Positions 33,465-42,677 of a stretch of 64,000 nucleotides of DNA are shown one piece after another. The stretch comes from Clostridia bacterium (lineage in GTDB: Bacteria; Bacillota; Clostridia; Christensenellales; Aristaeellaceae), in contig JAFRQX010000019.1 of the NCBI GenBank assembly GCA_017428385.1, forward strand, positions 62,001 through 126,000, given 5' to 3'. The notes beneath the pieces are model-generated. The model was given only the letters and a program-made list of their open reading frames with translations. It ran no database searches and was not told the origin of the DNA. Every line of letters starts with the position of its first letter. Within the stretch, counting starts at the first letter, position 1. Both the position numbers and the translations under genes were made by a program.

Positions 33465-35069
33465 TTACTCCGCTTCTTCTTCAACTTCCAGCGGAGCTGT
33501 TTCTGCTGACGCAGGCTCATTCGTTTCATTCTGCGGAACTTCTTCAGATACGCCGGTTGCGATTTCTTCCTGTTCCGGTTCCTCAGCTGTAATATGACTG
33601 ATCATGGACGCTGCGTTGCTGACCCAGTCTGTGAGATAAGGGATAATTTCCTTATCCTTGTCTGTTCCTACCCGAATCGGATCCTGAATATCAAACGGTA
33701 CGAACACCCAGGGAACCGCTGTCTTAAATTTACCCGTTAACTCCAGGCTGGATTGTCCCTGCCTGATACGGACTTTCATTTCAAGCGTTGTAGCCACATT
33801 CTGTGCATATTTACTGGAATAATGGAGATTGATATCAGCGTTCACAGGATCAAACTCCGGAACACTCTCCGGATCTATATCTTCAGGAAGATAAGTCAGG
33901 TCTTTTTCAACAGAGATATCATACTGATCTTCCTCATGATTCTTTTCGTCGTCACCTTCTCCTTTTTTATATACAGAATTGGTTTTCTTTATGTCCATTC
34001 TGAGCGAGAAGTTTTCATCTTTTCCGTGCTCAGAAGATTCTGTATATACTTTAGCCAGCCAGATACTCTTTTCAAAGGAAGTATCCTTTGCCTGTTTCTG
34101 TTCGGGTGTTCCGTAAACAATCGTTTCTTTTTGGTTTTGCAGGATATATACGTTCAGACCGGAAATCGACTCAATCCGAAGCGTATCATATCCTGTCGAT
34201 TTCTCATCAAGAGGCAGCTCAATGCCAAAGTTGAGTACTTCTCCCATTGCAGAAACCCGTTTGTTCATCGTCAGCTTTTTATTCATGTCAAAGGAATTCA
34301 GTGCTTCCCTGTAATAATACACCAGATTCTGGTTAACATAGAGCGCCTTTTCTTCCGGTGTCATCACAGTATCCAGAAGCGCATTCATATCAGGATCTGC
34401 TGCAAATTCAGCAAATAATGCTACGATCTGATTGTTAACTTCCTCCATGGGGATTTCATAGGAAAAATCAAGCGCTGATGAACCGTTATCCAGCTTCACG
34501 GTCTCAGCTTCCACTGCAAATCCTGCCAGCCACATTTCAAGTTCATTCTGATAACGTGTGAATACCGGATCCCACTGTTCTTTCTGATCCTCTTCGGAAA
34601 CAGACAGAATATTGGTAATAAAGGATGCAGGTGACAAATTTTCTCCGCCGGAAGGGATAAACTGTTCAATATACTCGCTCTTTACAGGAAACTCGAGGAT
34701 TTTACCCTGAACCATATCACTTCTGAAATAGTAGATGCCGTCTTTCCTGTACAGCTCAGACAGTGCTTTCTGCTGATCCTGTTCGTCGGACTGGAAAACA
34801 TAATAATGTAAATCCTTTCCTGACAAAATCCCCCGAATATTATACTCAGCGTCTGAAATGGTCTTCAGGAACCTTGTATCAATCACATCTTTCAGAAAAG
34901 GAATATTGAACATTTCTCCTTCTGAGGAAATGGAAAACGTACCCTTCAGTCCGCTGCCGATCGCAAGCTGGTTATACATTTTCTCCGGAAGAGTATATTC
35001 CGCAGCATGACACGTACATACCACGAGTAAAAGAATCAGAGCCAATAATGCGGAAAGCTTTTTTTTCAT
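33465..35069 (-). CDS. secreted protein of unknown function (trio member 2)
   Basis: A 534-residue exported protein. The signal peptide is MKKKLSALLALILLLVVCTC, with a likely type I cleavage after CHA and no proper lipobox. The mature chain has a beta-rich N part (GLKGTFSISSEGEMFNIPFL), a mixed region with FSYEIPMEEVNNQIVALFAE, a charged loop (KKGEGDDEKNHEEDQYDIS, about 385-405), a second beta region (MKVRIRQGQSSLELTGKFKT) and an acidic, low-complexity C-terminal tail from about 500 (many Glu, Ala and Pro). No catalytic motif is recognised. The pattern resembles LolA-like or periplasmic beta-sheet carriers, but that is only an impression. It lies between two other secreted unknowns on the same strand. 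Confidence 0.82.
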   Translation of the reverse strand: MKKKLSALLALILLLVVCTCHAAEYTLPEKMYNQLAIGSGLKGTFSISSEGEMFNIPFLKDVIDTRFLKTISDAEYNIRGILSGKDLHYYVFQSDEQDQQKALSELYRKDGIYYFRSDMVQGKILEFPVKSEYIEQFIPSGGENLSPASFITNILSVSEEDQKEQWDPVFTRYQNELEMWLAGFAVEAETVKLDNGSSALDFSYEIPMEEVNNQIVALFAEFAADPDMNALLDTVMTPEEKALYVNQNLVYYYREALNSFDMNKKLTMNKRVSAMGEVLNFGIELPLDEKSTGYDTLRIESISGLNVYILQNQKETIVYGTPEQKQAKDTSFEKSIWLAKVYTESSEHGKDENFSLRMDIKKTNSVYKKGEGDDEKNHEEDQYDISVEKDLTYLPEDIDPESVPEFDPVNADINLHYSSKYAQNVATTLEMKVRIRQGQSSLELTGKFKTAVPWVFVPFDIQDPIRVGTDKDKEIIPYLTDWVSNAASMISHITAEEPEQEEIATGVSEEVPQNETNEPASAETAPLEVEEEAE

Positions 35070-35086
35070 GATCAGTTCTCCCTATA

Positions 35087-36421
35087 TCAATGATTCGTCA
35101 GTAATTTCCAGATTTCATCAGGTATATCCTTACGAAGGAATTCCGTGTCTTCATCAGGCAGTGTCAGCATTTTTTTTATCAGGGCACGGATCGCTTCTTC
35201 CGGAATGTCTTCGTTACCCGTGATTGTTATGATCTGCGAACCGGTCTGTTCTTTCTTTTGTGTATCTGGTTGAATTGATTCGCCGATACTGAAACCTGAC
35301 ATAACACTGCTTGTTACTATTTTACCTGTTTTATTTGTAATTTCAAGTGTTCCGGTGTATTCAGCCTCTTTTTCTTTACCCAGGACTTCTGTGATAATGA
35401 TGGAGTGCTCAGGGATACTGCTCCCCTTAACATTATAAGAGATTTTTCCTGTACTGTTCGTACCTTCGGAAGTCAGATCTCCTGTATACCTGATCTTTGT
35501 TCTGTCCTTTTCCTTCTTCTGATCCAGCTGATAATCCCATTTCAGCTTCCTGTTTTCCGGTTCGGAAAAATCCAGCTCGCGATCATATGAAATATTGTCT
35601 CTGTTGTATCCTTTTACTGCGGGTGTCTTGATCGTCAGGCTGTCTTTAACATGATCTTCAGATCGAAGACATTTCCATACCAGGGAAATTCTTCTCATTT
35701 CATCTTCTGACATACCTACTGTTCCGTCATAGTTGACCTTGAGCACATTGTTATTTTGGTCAAATAACAAAACAATTTTCTGAGAACCTGCAAATTTGAG
35801 TTTTTTGAGATCATCCTGCGTTGATTGGTTTTCACACAGATCAGCCAGCGCATCGGGAAAATGTTCGCTGACATAATCAGAAGAAAACTGTATTGTCACC
35901 TTGCTCGCTGACTTACCAAATCCGGAAAAATTGAGCGTTGCAGATGTTCTTCCAGCAAATTCAGGAAATGAATCAGCGGCTTTGCAGAATACAGGATACA
36001 GTTCATCCATCAGATGATTCAGCCTGAAATACTGTTCATCCAGAAAAGAGATGAATTCATCTTTGTCCGCGTTTTCTTCGTCAGTTTGTATCTGTTCCCG
36101 GTTCATCGTTTCTGCCTGTGTATCCGTAATGGATATAATAGGTTCCTGATCAATGTATAACACAGTTTCCGTTCTGTCCTGAGCCGAGCTGACAGCCACT
36201 GAAACATGGCTGAGCAGCCGGTTCAGACTGTCAAGCCTTTCCTTGCTGTACTGTGCCAGCTGGGTATATTCCGGCGCATGGATGCTGAATGTAACCGGTG
36301 ATTCATATTCTCCCGTAAGCAGATAATGCTCCGGATATTTCTCCCCGATACCTTTAGAACCTGAAAAAAGGCATAAGGCAGCGATAATCATCGTAATTGT
36401 TTTCCTGATAATGCTTTTCAT
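35087..36421 (-). CDS. secreted protein of unknown function (trio member 1)
   Basis: A 444-residue exported protein with a signal peptide (TITMIIAALCLFSGSKG). After a beta segment LLTGEYESPVTFSIHAPEYT comes a helical stretch (about 120-165), then SGFGKSASKVTIQFSSDYVS and a repetitive beta region with RTKIRYTGDLTSEGTNSTGK. It ends in a helical, acidic C terminus. The start ATG overlaps the dusB stop (ATGA), with GGAGGG inside the dusB end, so it is translationally coupled to a tRNA-modifying enzyme. No family was recognised. A gap of only 17 nt leads to the next secreted gene. Confidence 0.82.
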   Translation of the reverse strand: MKSIIRKTITMIIAALCLFSGSKGIGEKYPEHYLLTGEYESPVTFSIHAPEYTQLAQYSKERLDSLNRLLSHVSVAVSSAQDRTETVLYIDQEPIISITDTQAETMNREQIQTDEENADKDEFISFLDEQYFRLNHLMDELYPVFCKAADSFPEFAGRTSATLNFSGFGKSASKVTIQFSSDYVSEHFPDALADLCENQSTQDDLKKLKFAGSQKIVLLFDQNNNVLKVNYDGTVGMSEDEMRRISLVWKCLRSEDHVKDSLTIKTPAVKGYNRDNISYDRELDFSEPENRKLKWDYQLDQKKEKDRTKIRYTGDLTSEGTNSTGKISYNVKGSSIPEHSIIITEVLGKEKEAEYTGTLEITNKTGKIVTSSVMSGFSIGESIQPDTQKKEQTGSQIITITGNEDIPEEAIRALIKKMLTLPDEDTEFLRKDIPDEIWKLLTNH

Positions 36422-37401
36422 TGCCTGCCCTCCTGCTGTTCCGGCTCCATATTATTTACCGCATCCTCAAAGAAACAATCTGTCAGTCTCATTGCGGTTG
36501 CCGCATCAGGGCACTGGTTTATTTCTGCTCTGAGTTTCCCTGCGCCGCGTATTCCTTTGATGTACCATCCGATGTGTTTTCTCATTTCTCTTACAGCAAT
36601 CGGTTCAGGTCTGGAATCCAGCATCATCTGATAATGCCTGATAATCATTGCATGTTTATCCTCGATTGTAACAGGACTCACTGGATTTCCTTTTTTCAGT
36701 TCACGGATCTGTTTGAATATCCATGGATTACCCAGAGCACCCCTTCCGATCATCACACCATCTGTATTAGCCTTCTTCTGCCTTTCCAGAGCATCCTGAG
36801 CTGTGAAAATATCACCGTTGCCGATCACCGGAATATGAACTGTTTCTTTTACTCTGGCGATAATGTCCCAGTCCGCTTCTCCGCTGTACTGCTGCTCTCT
36901 TGTTCTGCCGTGGATCGTTATGGATGTAATCCCTGCGTTTTCTGCCATTTTTGCATATTCTTCCACATTAATATGTTCGCTGTCATATCCTGTCCGCATT
37001 TTGACAGAAACAGGAAGAGAAGAAGCCGCTACTGTCTTTTCCATCATTTCACGGGCAATCTGCGGGGTACGCATCAGCCCGCATCCCTCCCCTGAGGGGG
37101 CTATTTTTTTTGCCGGGCATCCCATATTCAGGTCAATGCCGTCAAAAACACCCAGATCGCATATTCTTTTTGCAGCTTCGGCAACTGTTGCAGGATCACG
37201 GCCAAAAAGCTGCAGAATAAGACGAGGCTCACCGGGATCACGGATCATCAGTTCCTGAGTTGCACGTTGTTTCGGCGCACATAAATAACCCATAGCACTG
37301 ATCATTTCCGTATACGCAAGATCACATCCCTGCTCATAACATATTGTTCTGTAGACATGATCTGTAATGCCGCACATGGGTGCAAGCCTGATATCAAACA
37401 T
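36418..37401 (-). CDS. dusB: tRNA-dihydrouridine synthase
   Basis: A 327-residue flavin-dependent Dus enzyme: MFDIRLAPMCGITDHVYRTI, TEMISAMGYLC, the active-site LNMGCPAKKIAPSGEGCGLM (catalytic Cys near 94-107), SVKMRTGYD, ITIHGRTREQQYSGEADWD, VIGNGDI and VMIGRGALGNPWIF. These are the DusB family markers (reduces uridine in tRNA D-loops, U17/U20-type sites). It overlaps the preceding gene by 8 nt and the next by 4 nt, a tight arrangement implying one transcript. The lineage-typical partner nearby is the secreted trio, an unusual neighbour. Confidence 0.95.
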   Translation of the reverse strand: MFDIRLAPMCGITDHVYRTICYEQGCDLAYTEMISAMGYLCAPKQRATQELMIRDPGEPRLILQLFGRDPATVAEAAKRICDLGVFDGIDLNMGCPAKKIAPSGEGCGLMRTPQIAREMMEKTVAASSLPVSVKMRTGYDSEHINVEEYAKMAENAGITSITIHGRTREQQYSGEADWDIIARVKETVHIPVIGNGDIFTAQDALERQKKANTDGVMIGRGALGNPWIFKQIRELKKGNPVSPVTIEDKHAMIIRHYQMMLDSRPEPIAVREMRKHIGWYIKGIRGAGKLRAEINQCPDAATAMRLTDCFFEDAVNNMEPEQQEGRQ

Positions 37402-39070
37402 TTGTTTTTATCCTTGGAAACATCGTTATTCTGTCGCTTGTTCTGCTGTATGGCATCAACGTTTTCATCTCTGCCTGAGAATCAGATACCGGCAGCACGG
37501 GAATGTCTGCTTTTTTATCCGGATTGTATGTTCCGGCTATTACAGCCATGCTGACTTTCATTCCCCCGTCATATGTTTCACTTCCGCTCTGAACCGCATA
37601 GTACGGATCGTCTTTTTTGACCGGAAGTGAATAAAGCCGGTTATTATGAATACAGCAAATTCCCTGATGATGCGTATTTTCGCTGATTACTCTGTCAGTG
37701 TCCTCAAAAAGAATACCATCCTGATTCTGCCATTCTTTTTTCATATGAATATAATAGCCTGTTTCCTTTAAAACAGTCTCTTCTGTCAGATCGGTTTCTT
37801 CCTGTGATCCAGTCAGCTTGATCCTGGATGTTCCTATAGCGGGCATAAATACATCCACACAGGCATTTAACGTCTTTTTGCACTGTATATGCAGGCTGTT
37901 TTCTTCCATATTCAGGATCACAGCCTGTTTGCGGATCATCAGGAGAAACTTTCCTGGGAGCAGATAATTCACCTGAATTCCTTTTTCTTTCAGCGATACA
38001 GCATGAAGAAAAACAGATGCTGCAGCCCTTGTCAGCCGAACATATAAAGCGGCTGTTTCCTCACAGAGGCAATCCAGGCAGACTGAGCCATTGACTTTCT
38101 GTATTTTTCCTGCCATTTCTTTGTTCAGGCAGTCTTCCAGGCTGTTAAAAACGATCCTGACAAGTTCATCCAGCGCCCATTCTGAATCTTCAAGTATCAG
38201 CTGTGAAGCGAACGCTTCAGCCCAGGCTGCCACAGCGCAATTGTTTATCGGCTGTTCAGGCGCATTTCCGCACAGATAAGGGTTGGAAGTCGTCCCTCCG
38301 CAGATCACATGATGATGTTTGTGCAGATATCTCCACACCACTTTCCCAGCTGCCAGATCCTGTCCGTTTCCGCTGAAAATCCCTGAAAACACGGAATAGC
38401 GGACTCCATCTGCCAAAAATTCAGCATGGTTAATCAACTTTTCTTTTTCATCGTAATCAATGTCTTCCGGTGATGCTGTAAGGTTCGGCATTGCCGGATG
38501 CATTTCATCAGTGTTGACTGGGATGGACTGCTGGAAAGTATGCAGTGCTGTAGTCCAGTTGAATGCTGCTGCCCTCAGTCTGGTACAGATCCTCAGAACA
38601 GCTTTCAGTCCCGTCACCTGATAAAAGCGCACCAGGAATTCCATCAGATCTGCAGGCCTATATAACGGATCAGGATCTGCTTTTGTAAGCTGCTCAAATT
38701 CGATTTCCAGATAATGGCACCAAACAGCAAGTCTTTGCAGCAGTTTCCTGTCTGTGTTGTATTCATATACTGCAAAAGCAGCGCGTATAATACTGATCTG
38801 CGTGGAGAGGCTGCCTTCTGTCGAACCGTTTTCCGTGTCTCTCATGGCATTCAGGATCAATGCCGCAACCGGTTCTTCCATTGGTTTGTTTTTGATCAGA
38901 CAGGCAATACGAAATAAGCCTTCCCACATATATGGATTGTCAATCCATCGTCCGGAAGTTGTATAAAGGTTCCTGATCCGTTCATCGGACGTTCTGACCG
39001 TACCGTTGCAGGGAAAACAATGAGTTACCGCCAGGATAGGTGCCCTGGCAAAAACTGGTTTCTGAGGCAT
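37394..39070 (-). CDS. divergent GH127/DUF1680-like protein (predicted alpha/alpha-barrel)
   Basis: A 558-residue protein. Helix-rich residues 60-370 carry the order of landmarks seen in GH127 beta-L-arabinofuranosidases: ICGGTTSN (256-263), then NNCAVAAWAEAF (276-287), IVFNSLEDC (306-314), then CLDCLCEETA (331-340) and IQVNYLLPGK (365-374). In GH127 the metal triad and nucleophile are Glu and Cys of ETC and a CC pair; here ETC is NNC and CC is CLC, so the zinc site and catalysis are probably changed. The C-terminal 170 residues look beta-rich. No signal peptide is seen, so it is likely cytoplasmic. The ATG at 39070, 4 nt after the upp stop, is preferred over a frame that overlaps upp. Confidence 0.6.
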   Translation of the reverse strand: MPQKPVFARAPILAVTHCFPCNGTVRTSDERIRNLYTTSGRWIDNPYMWEGLFRIACLIKNKPMEEPVAALILNAMRDTENGSTEGSLSTQISIIRAAFAVYEYNTDRKLLQRLAVWCHYLEIEFEQLTKADPDPLYRPADLMEFLVRFYQVTGLKAVLRICTRLRAAAFNWTTALHTFQQSIPVNTDEMHPAMPNLTASPEDIDYDEKEKLINHAEFLADGVRYSVFSGIFSGNGQDLAAGKVVWRYLHKHHHVICGGTTSNPYLCGNAPEQPINNCAVAAWAEAFASQLILEDSEWALDELVRIVFNSLEDCLNKEMAGKIQKVNGSVCLDCLCEETAALYVRLTRAAASVFLHAVSLKEKGIQVNYLLPGKFLLMIRKQAVILNMEENSLHIQCKKTLNACVDVFMPAIGTSRIKLTGSQEETDLTEETVLKETGYYIHMKKEWQNQDGILFEDTDRVISENTHHQGICCIHNNRLYSLPVKKDDPYYAVQSGSETYDGGMKVSMAVIAGTYNPDKKADIPVLPVSDSQAEMKTLMPYSRTSDRITMFPRIKTNV

Positions 39071-39074
39071 TGCT

Positions 39075-39752
<678 letters not shown>

Positions 39753-39754
39753 TT

Positions 39755-39783
39755 ATTTTAACAGAAACACGCTCTGTGCGCAA
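39755..39783 (-). promoter_or_regulatory. candidate promoter of the upp cluster
   Basis: Minus strand TTGCGC (39778-39783), 17 nt spacer, TAAAAT (39755-39760), about 50 nt before upp; divergent to the lgt promoter. Confidence 0.55.
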
Positions 39784-39812
39784 TGCTCACTGCTCCGCTA
39801 TTTGTCTTTTCA

Positions 39813-39841
39813 TTGACACATTCATCCTGCAATTTTATAAT
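39813..39841 (+). promoter_or_regulatory. promoter of lgt operon
   Basis: TTGACA (39813-39818), 17 nt spacer, TATAAT (39836-39841), both perfect consensus, 28 nt before the lgt ATG. Confidence 0.8.
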
Positions 39842-39869
39842 CTTTTTAACTGCTGGAAGGAGTTAAAGT

Positions 39870-40853
39870 ATGTCTTCAATCCCTTATTCGAGATACCTGA
39901 TTTATCCCGTTACCTGGTACAGTTTTCTGATTGTTGCCGGCGCATCACTTGCTCTCCTTCTATCCTGCAGAGAAGAGAAGCGTGTTCAGCTTCCCCGTGA
40001 CACTGTGCTGGATCTCGCTTTATGGCTCATTCCCGGCGGAATTATCGGCGCACGTATTTACTATGTGATTTTTTCTTTTTACCAGTTTCAGAATGATCTT
40101 TTATCTGTCTTTCGAGTCTGGGAAGGCGGTCTTGCCATCTATGGAGGAATCATTGCCGGACTGCTCATCATGTTTCTTTTCTGCAGGCGCAGAAATATTC
40201 CGTTCCTCCTGTTATGTGATATTATCGTCCCCGGCCTTGCACTGGCACAGTCCATCGGACGCTGGGGCAACTGGTTTAACATGGAAGCCTACGGTCTGCC
40301 GGTCAACAGTTCTTTTCCCTGTTTCTTTCCTCTTGCGGTACAGATTCCTGCCGAAGGCTATGCGTGGCACCTGGCCACTTTTTTCTATGAATCCATATGG
40401 GATTTCAGCATTTTTGTTTTCCTTCTCCTTACCAGGCATACACTGCTGCAGCGAAAGAAAGGCGATATATTTTTCTTTTATCTTTTCCTCTATGCTTCAG
40501 GTCGCCTGATTATCGAGGAACTGAGAATGGATTCTCTTTATGCCTCTTCTGTCAGAATAAGCCAGTTGTTCAGTGCTTTATTATGCACTTTTATTCTTTT
40601 CCATTACAGGTTATCTTCCGCAAATAATGTACGCAGGCATCCTTTCCTTTCTTTCGTTCTTTTCCCTTTGTCTGTCGTCAGTTCAATTGTTATCATCTTT
40701 TATTCCCTGTTCGGACACAGCCTTTTTTCACTTTCAGCAAAACACGCCGTCCTTCTTCTGAGTGCCTGTTCCATCCTGATGATTATCGGATTATGTTCTG
40801 TATATTTTCCCCGGCGGGGCCAGGAGGTAAAAAATGCCGACTACTGTGTTTAA
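39870..40853 (+). CDS. lgt: prolipoprotein diacylglyceryl transferase
   Basis: A 327-residue membrane enzyme that transfers diacylglyceryl to lipobox cysteines. It shows IPGGIIGARIYYVIF, WEGGLAIYGGIIAGL, the Lgt signature SIGRWGNWFNMEAYG (near 129-143), and ASGRLIIEELRMDSL. About seven core transmembrane helices are followed by extra C-terminal helices (about 245-315), longer than the 260-280 residue norm. AAGGAG precedes the ATG. It overlaps the next gene by 20 nt. Confidence 0.95.
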   Translation: MSSIPYSRYLIYPVTWYSFLIVAGASLALLLSCREEKRVQLPRDTVLDLALWLIPGGIIGARIYYVIFSFYQFQNDLLSVFRVWEGGLAIYGGIIAGLLIMFLFCRRRNIPFLLLCDIIVPGLALAQSIGRWGNWFNMEAYGLPVNSSFPCFFPLAVQIPAEGYAWHLATFFYESIWDFSIFVFLLLTRHTLLQRKKGDIFFFYLFLYASGRLIIEELRMDSLYASSVRISQLFSALLCTFILFHYRLSSANNVRRHPFLSFVLFPLSVVSSIVIIFYSLFGHSLFSLSAKHAVLLLSACSILMIIGLCSVYFPRRGQEVKNADYCV

Positions 40854-41994
40854 AAATATTCTTTATCGCCTGGCACTTCCTTTCTGTGCTCCCGGGTGCG
40901 GTCATAACCCCATCAGCGCTTTGTCCGGTCATGATCTGCATTCCAAAGGTGCTTATGTCCATCTTGTACGCAAACATCATGTCCTGGGATCCGCAACATA
41001 TCTTTCAGCAGGAAATCAATCGGCAATGATTCTGACTTCTTCTGAACAACCCTGCCACAAGCCGCTGGCCGATACGTTTTTCCGGGTAGCTTCAATTACA
41101 AAATCTGCCACATCTGCGCTGGTCATGCATCTTTCAGATCTAGGTGTTCTGGATGTAAATATGCCGATCAGTGATCTTTTCAGCACTGATTCAGAGCAAA
41201 AGGCGCTGAACGGCATCACACTCCGCCATCTTCTTTCCCATACCTCCGGTATCGTTGATCCTGCCGATCTCGAACAATCTGTTGAGAACGGCGTTCCCTT
41301 TACAGACCTTCTTGCTGTATCACGTTGTTTTAATCCCGGTACTGAATTCCATTATTCAAACCTTGGTTTCGGCCTGATTGGATGCATACTCGAGCAGGTA
41401 CTGCAGATTCCAGTCAGCACTGTTTTCAGCCATTATCTGTTTTCTCCCCTTGATATGAATGCAACCCTGGTAGGCAGCTCCATTCCGCGCAGTAAAATCA
41501 TGCCTGTAACACGCGTTCTGCCGTATCGTAAAGGCAGAGATGTGATTGTGACCCGTCTCGGTTCTGATGCATTGTCTCATCCGGATCCTCTTCGCCATTA
41601 TGGTCATACAGCAGGCAGTATGTATATCGATATTCTTTCTTTACACAAATTGTTTGCCATGCTTTCTGCAGGAGACGGCAGTTATATATCGTTTTCTGCT
41701 CTGGAGGATATGAAAGCAAAACATGCTTCCTATGGCAGGCTCTCGCCTTCCCTCTCTTACGGTCTTGGTCTTCTGCGGATAAATGATCCTTTTGTTTCTG
41801 ACAATATAGTTTACGGGCATCAGGGATTTGCATACGGTTGCGTGGACGGTGCATTCTGGGATGACAGGACAAAAAACATGCTAATAACCCTTAATGGAGG
41901 ATGCAGTGAAGCAAGAAAAGGACGTCTCGGTATTGCCAACAGGGATTTCCTTCACTGGGCTTTCAGAAAGGAGCTGCCGTCATGGTCAGAATAA
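40834..41994 (+). CDS. serine hydrolase, class C beta-lactamase/PBP4-like
   Basis: A 386-residue beta-lactamase-fold protein. The nucleophile motif is FFRVASITKSATSALVMHLS (SITK, near residue 89), the YxN motif appears as HYSNLGFGLIG near 172, and the third motif is GHQGF near 329 in place of KTG. The family covers esterases, D-aminopeptidases and class C-like beta-lactamases. No signal peptide is evident, so it may act in the cytoplasm. AGGAGG precedes the ATG, within the lgt end. It overlaps recX by 13 nt; lgt, this gene and recX form one operon. The substrate cannot be told. Confidence 0.82.
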   Translation: MPTTVFKNILYRLALPFCAPGCGHNPISALSGHDLHSKGAYVHLVRKHHVLGSATYLSAGNQSAMILTSSEQPCHKPLADTFFRVASITKSATSALVMHLSDLGVLDVNMPISDLFSTDSEQKALNGITLRHLLSHTSGIVDPADLEQSVENGVPFTDLLAVSRCFNPGTEFHYSNLGFGLIGCILEQVLQIPVSTVFSHYLFSPLDMNATLVGSSIPRSKIMPVTRVLPYRKGRDVIVTRLGSDALSHPDPLRHYGHTAGSMYIDILSLHKLFAMLSAGDGSYISFSALEDMKAKHASYGRLSPSLSYGLGLLRINDPFVSDNIVYGHQGFAYGCVDGAFWDDRTKNMLITLNGGCSEARKGRLGIANRDFLHWAFRKELPSWSE

Positions 41995-42602
41995 TGGCGC
42001 TGGATACAACAGGATCCCGGACTTCCGTACTTCTGGATAATGGAGAAAAATACTGGTTCCGCAATGAAGACCTTGCCGGTACAGGTATTTTTGAAGGTGC
42101 TGAAATGCCTGATGATTCATTTTTTCAGTGGCTGAAACTTCGTCAGTATCCCCGTGCACTCAATCAGGCTGTTGCCATGCTGGCCCGACGCCCGTGCAGT
42201 TCAGGTGAAATCTCTTCCCGTCTGATGAGAAACAGATATGCCTCTGAGGTTATTGAACTGGTTGTATATAAACTTGAAAAAGAAAACCTGCTGAATGACG
42301 TGGAGTTTTGCAACCAATGGATTCAGTACCGCCTCGCCCGTGGTTACGGCCCTGGTTTTATCCGCCGTGAGCTTCGTTCAAAAGGAATCGCTCAGGGCAT
42401 GATTGATACAGCGTTTGAATCATTAAACGAAGAAGATGCTATGGACAAAGCGGAATCTCTCGCCAGGAAAGCCTGGCTGCGCAAAAATCCGGAAGAAGAT
42501 CTTCGTAAAACCAGGCAGAAAGTGATTGGTTTGCTGGTCCGCAAAGGATACAGCTGGGATACTGCCAAAGCCGCTTGTAAATCAGCCGAAAGCAAACTGT
42601 AA
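41982..42602 (+). CDS. recX: regulatory protein RecX
   Basis: A 206-residue RecX, modulator of RecA. After an N-terminal region (MVRIMALDTTGSRTSVLLDN) the RecX three-helix repeats are visible: QAVAMLARRPCSSGEISSRL, VVYKLEKENLLNDVEFCNQW, YRLARGYGPGFIRRELRSKG, and QKVIGLLVRKGYSWDTAKAA. The ATG follows AAAGGAG within the hydrolase gene. recA is not in the window. A strong terminator follows. Confidence 0.92.
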   Translation: MVRIMALDTTGSRTSVLLDNGEKYWFRNEDLAGTGIFEGAEMPDDSFFQWLKLRQYPRALNQAVAMLARRPCSSGEISSRLMRNRYASEVIELVVYKLEKENLLNDVEFCNQWIQYRLARGYGPGFIRRELRSKGIAQGMIDTAFESLNEEDAMDKAESLARKAWLRKNPEEDLRKTRQKVIGLLVRKGYSWDTAKAACKSAESKL

Positions 42603-42641
42603 AAAAATGCGGTACAGATAAGAAATCTGTACCGCATTTTT
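42603..42641. terminator. bidirectional terminator between recX and ppdK
   Basis: 17 bp inverted repeat (42603-42619 with 42625-42641) with A and T runs on both sides, suited to both convergent genes. Confidence 0.85.
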
Positions 42642-42677
42642 CTGTTCAGGAAGCCTGATCCTTAACAGTATGGAAAA

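Noticed and set aside
33753-34418. 221-residue plus-strand frame
   Set aside because: Antisense to secreted protein 2; no start context.
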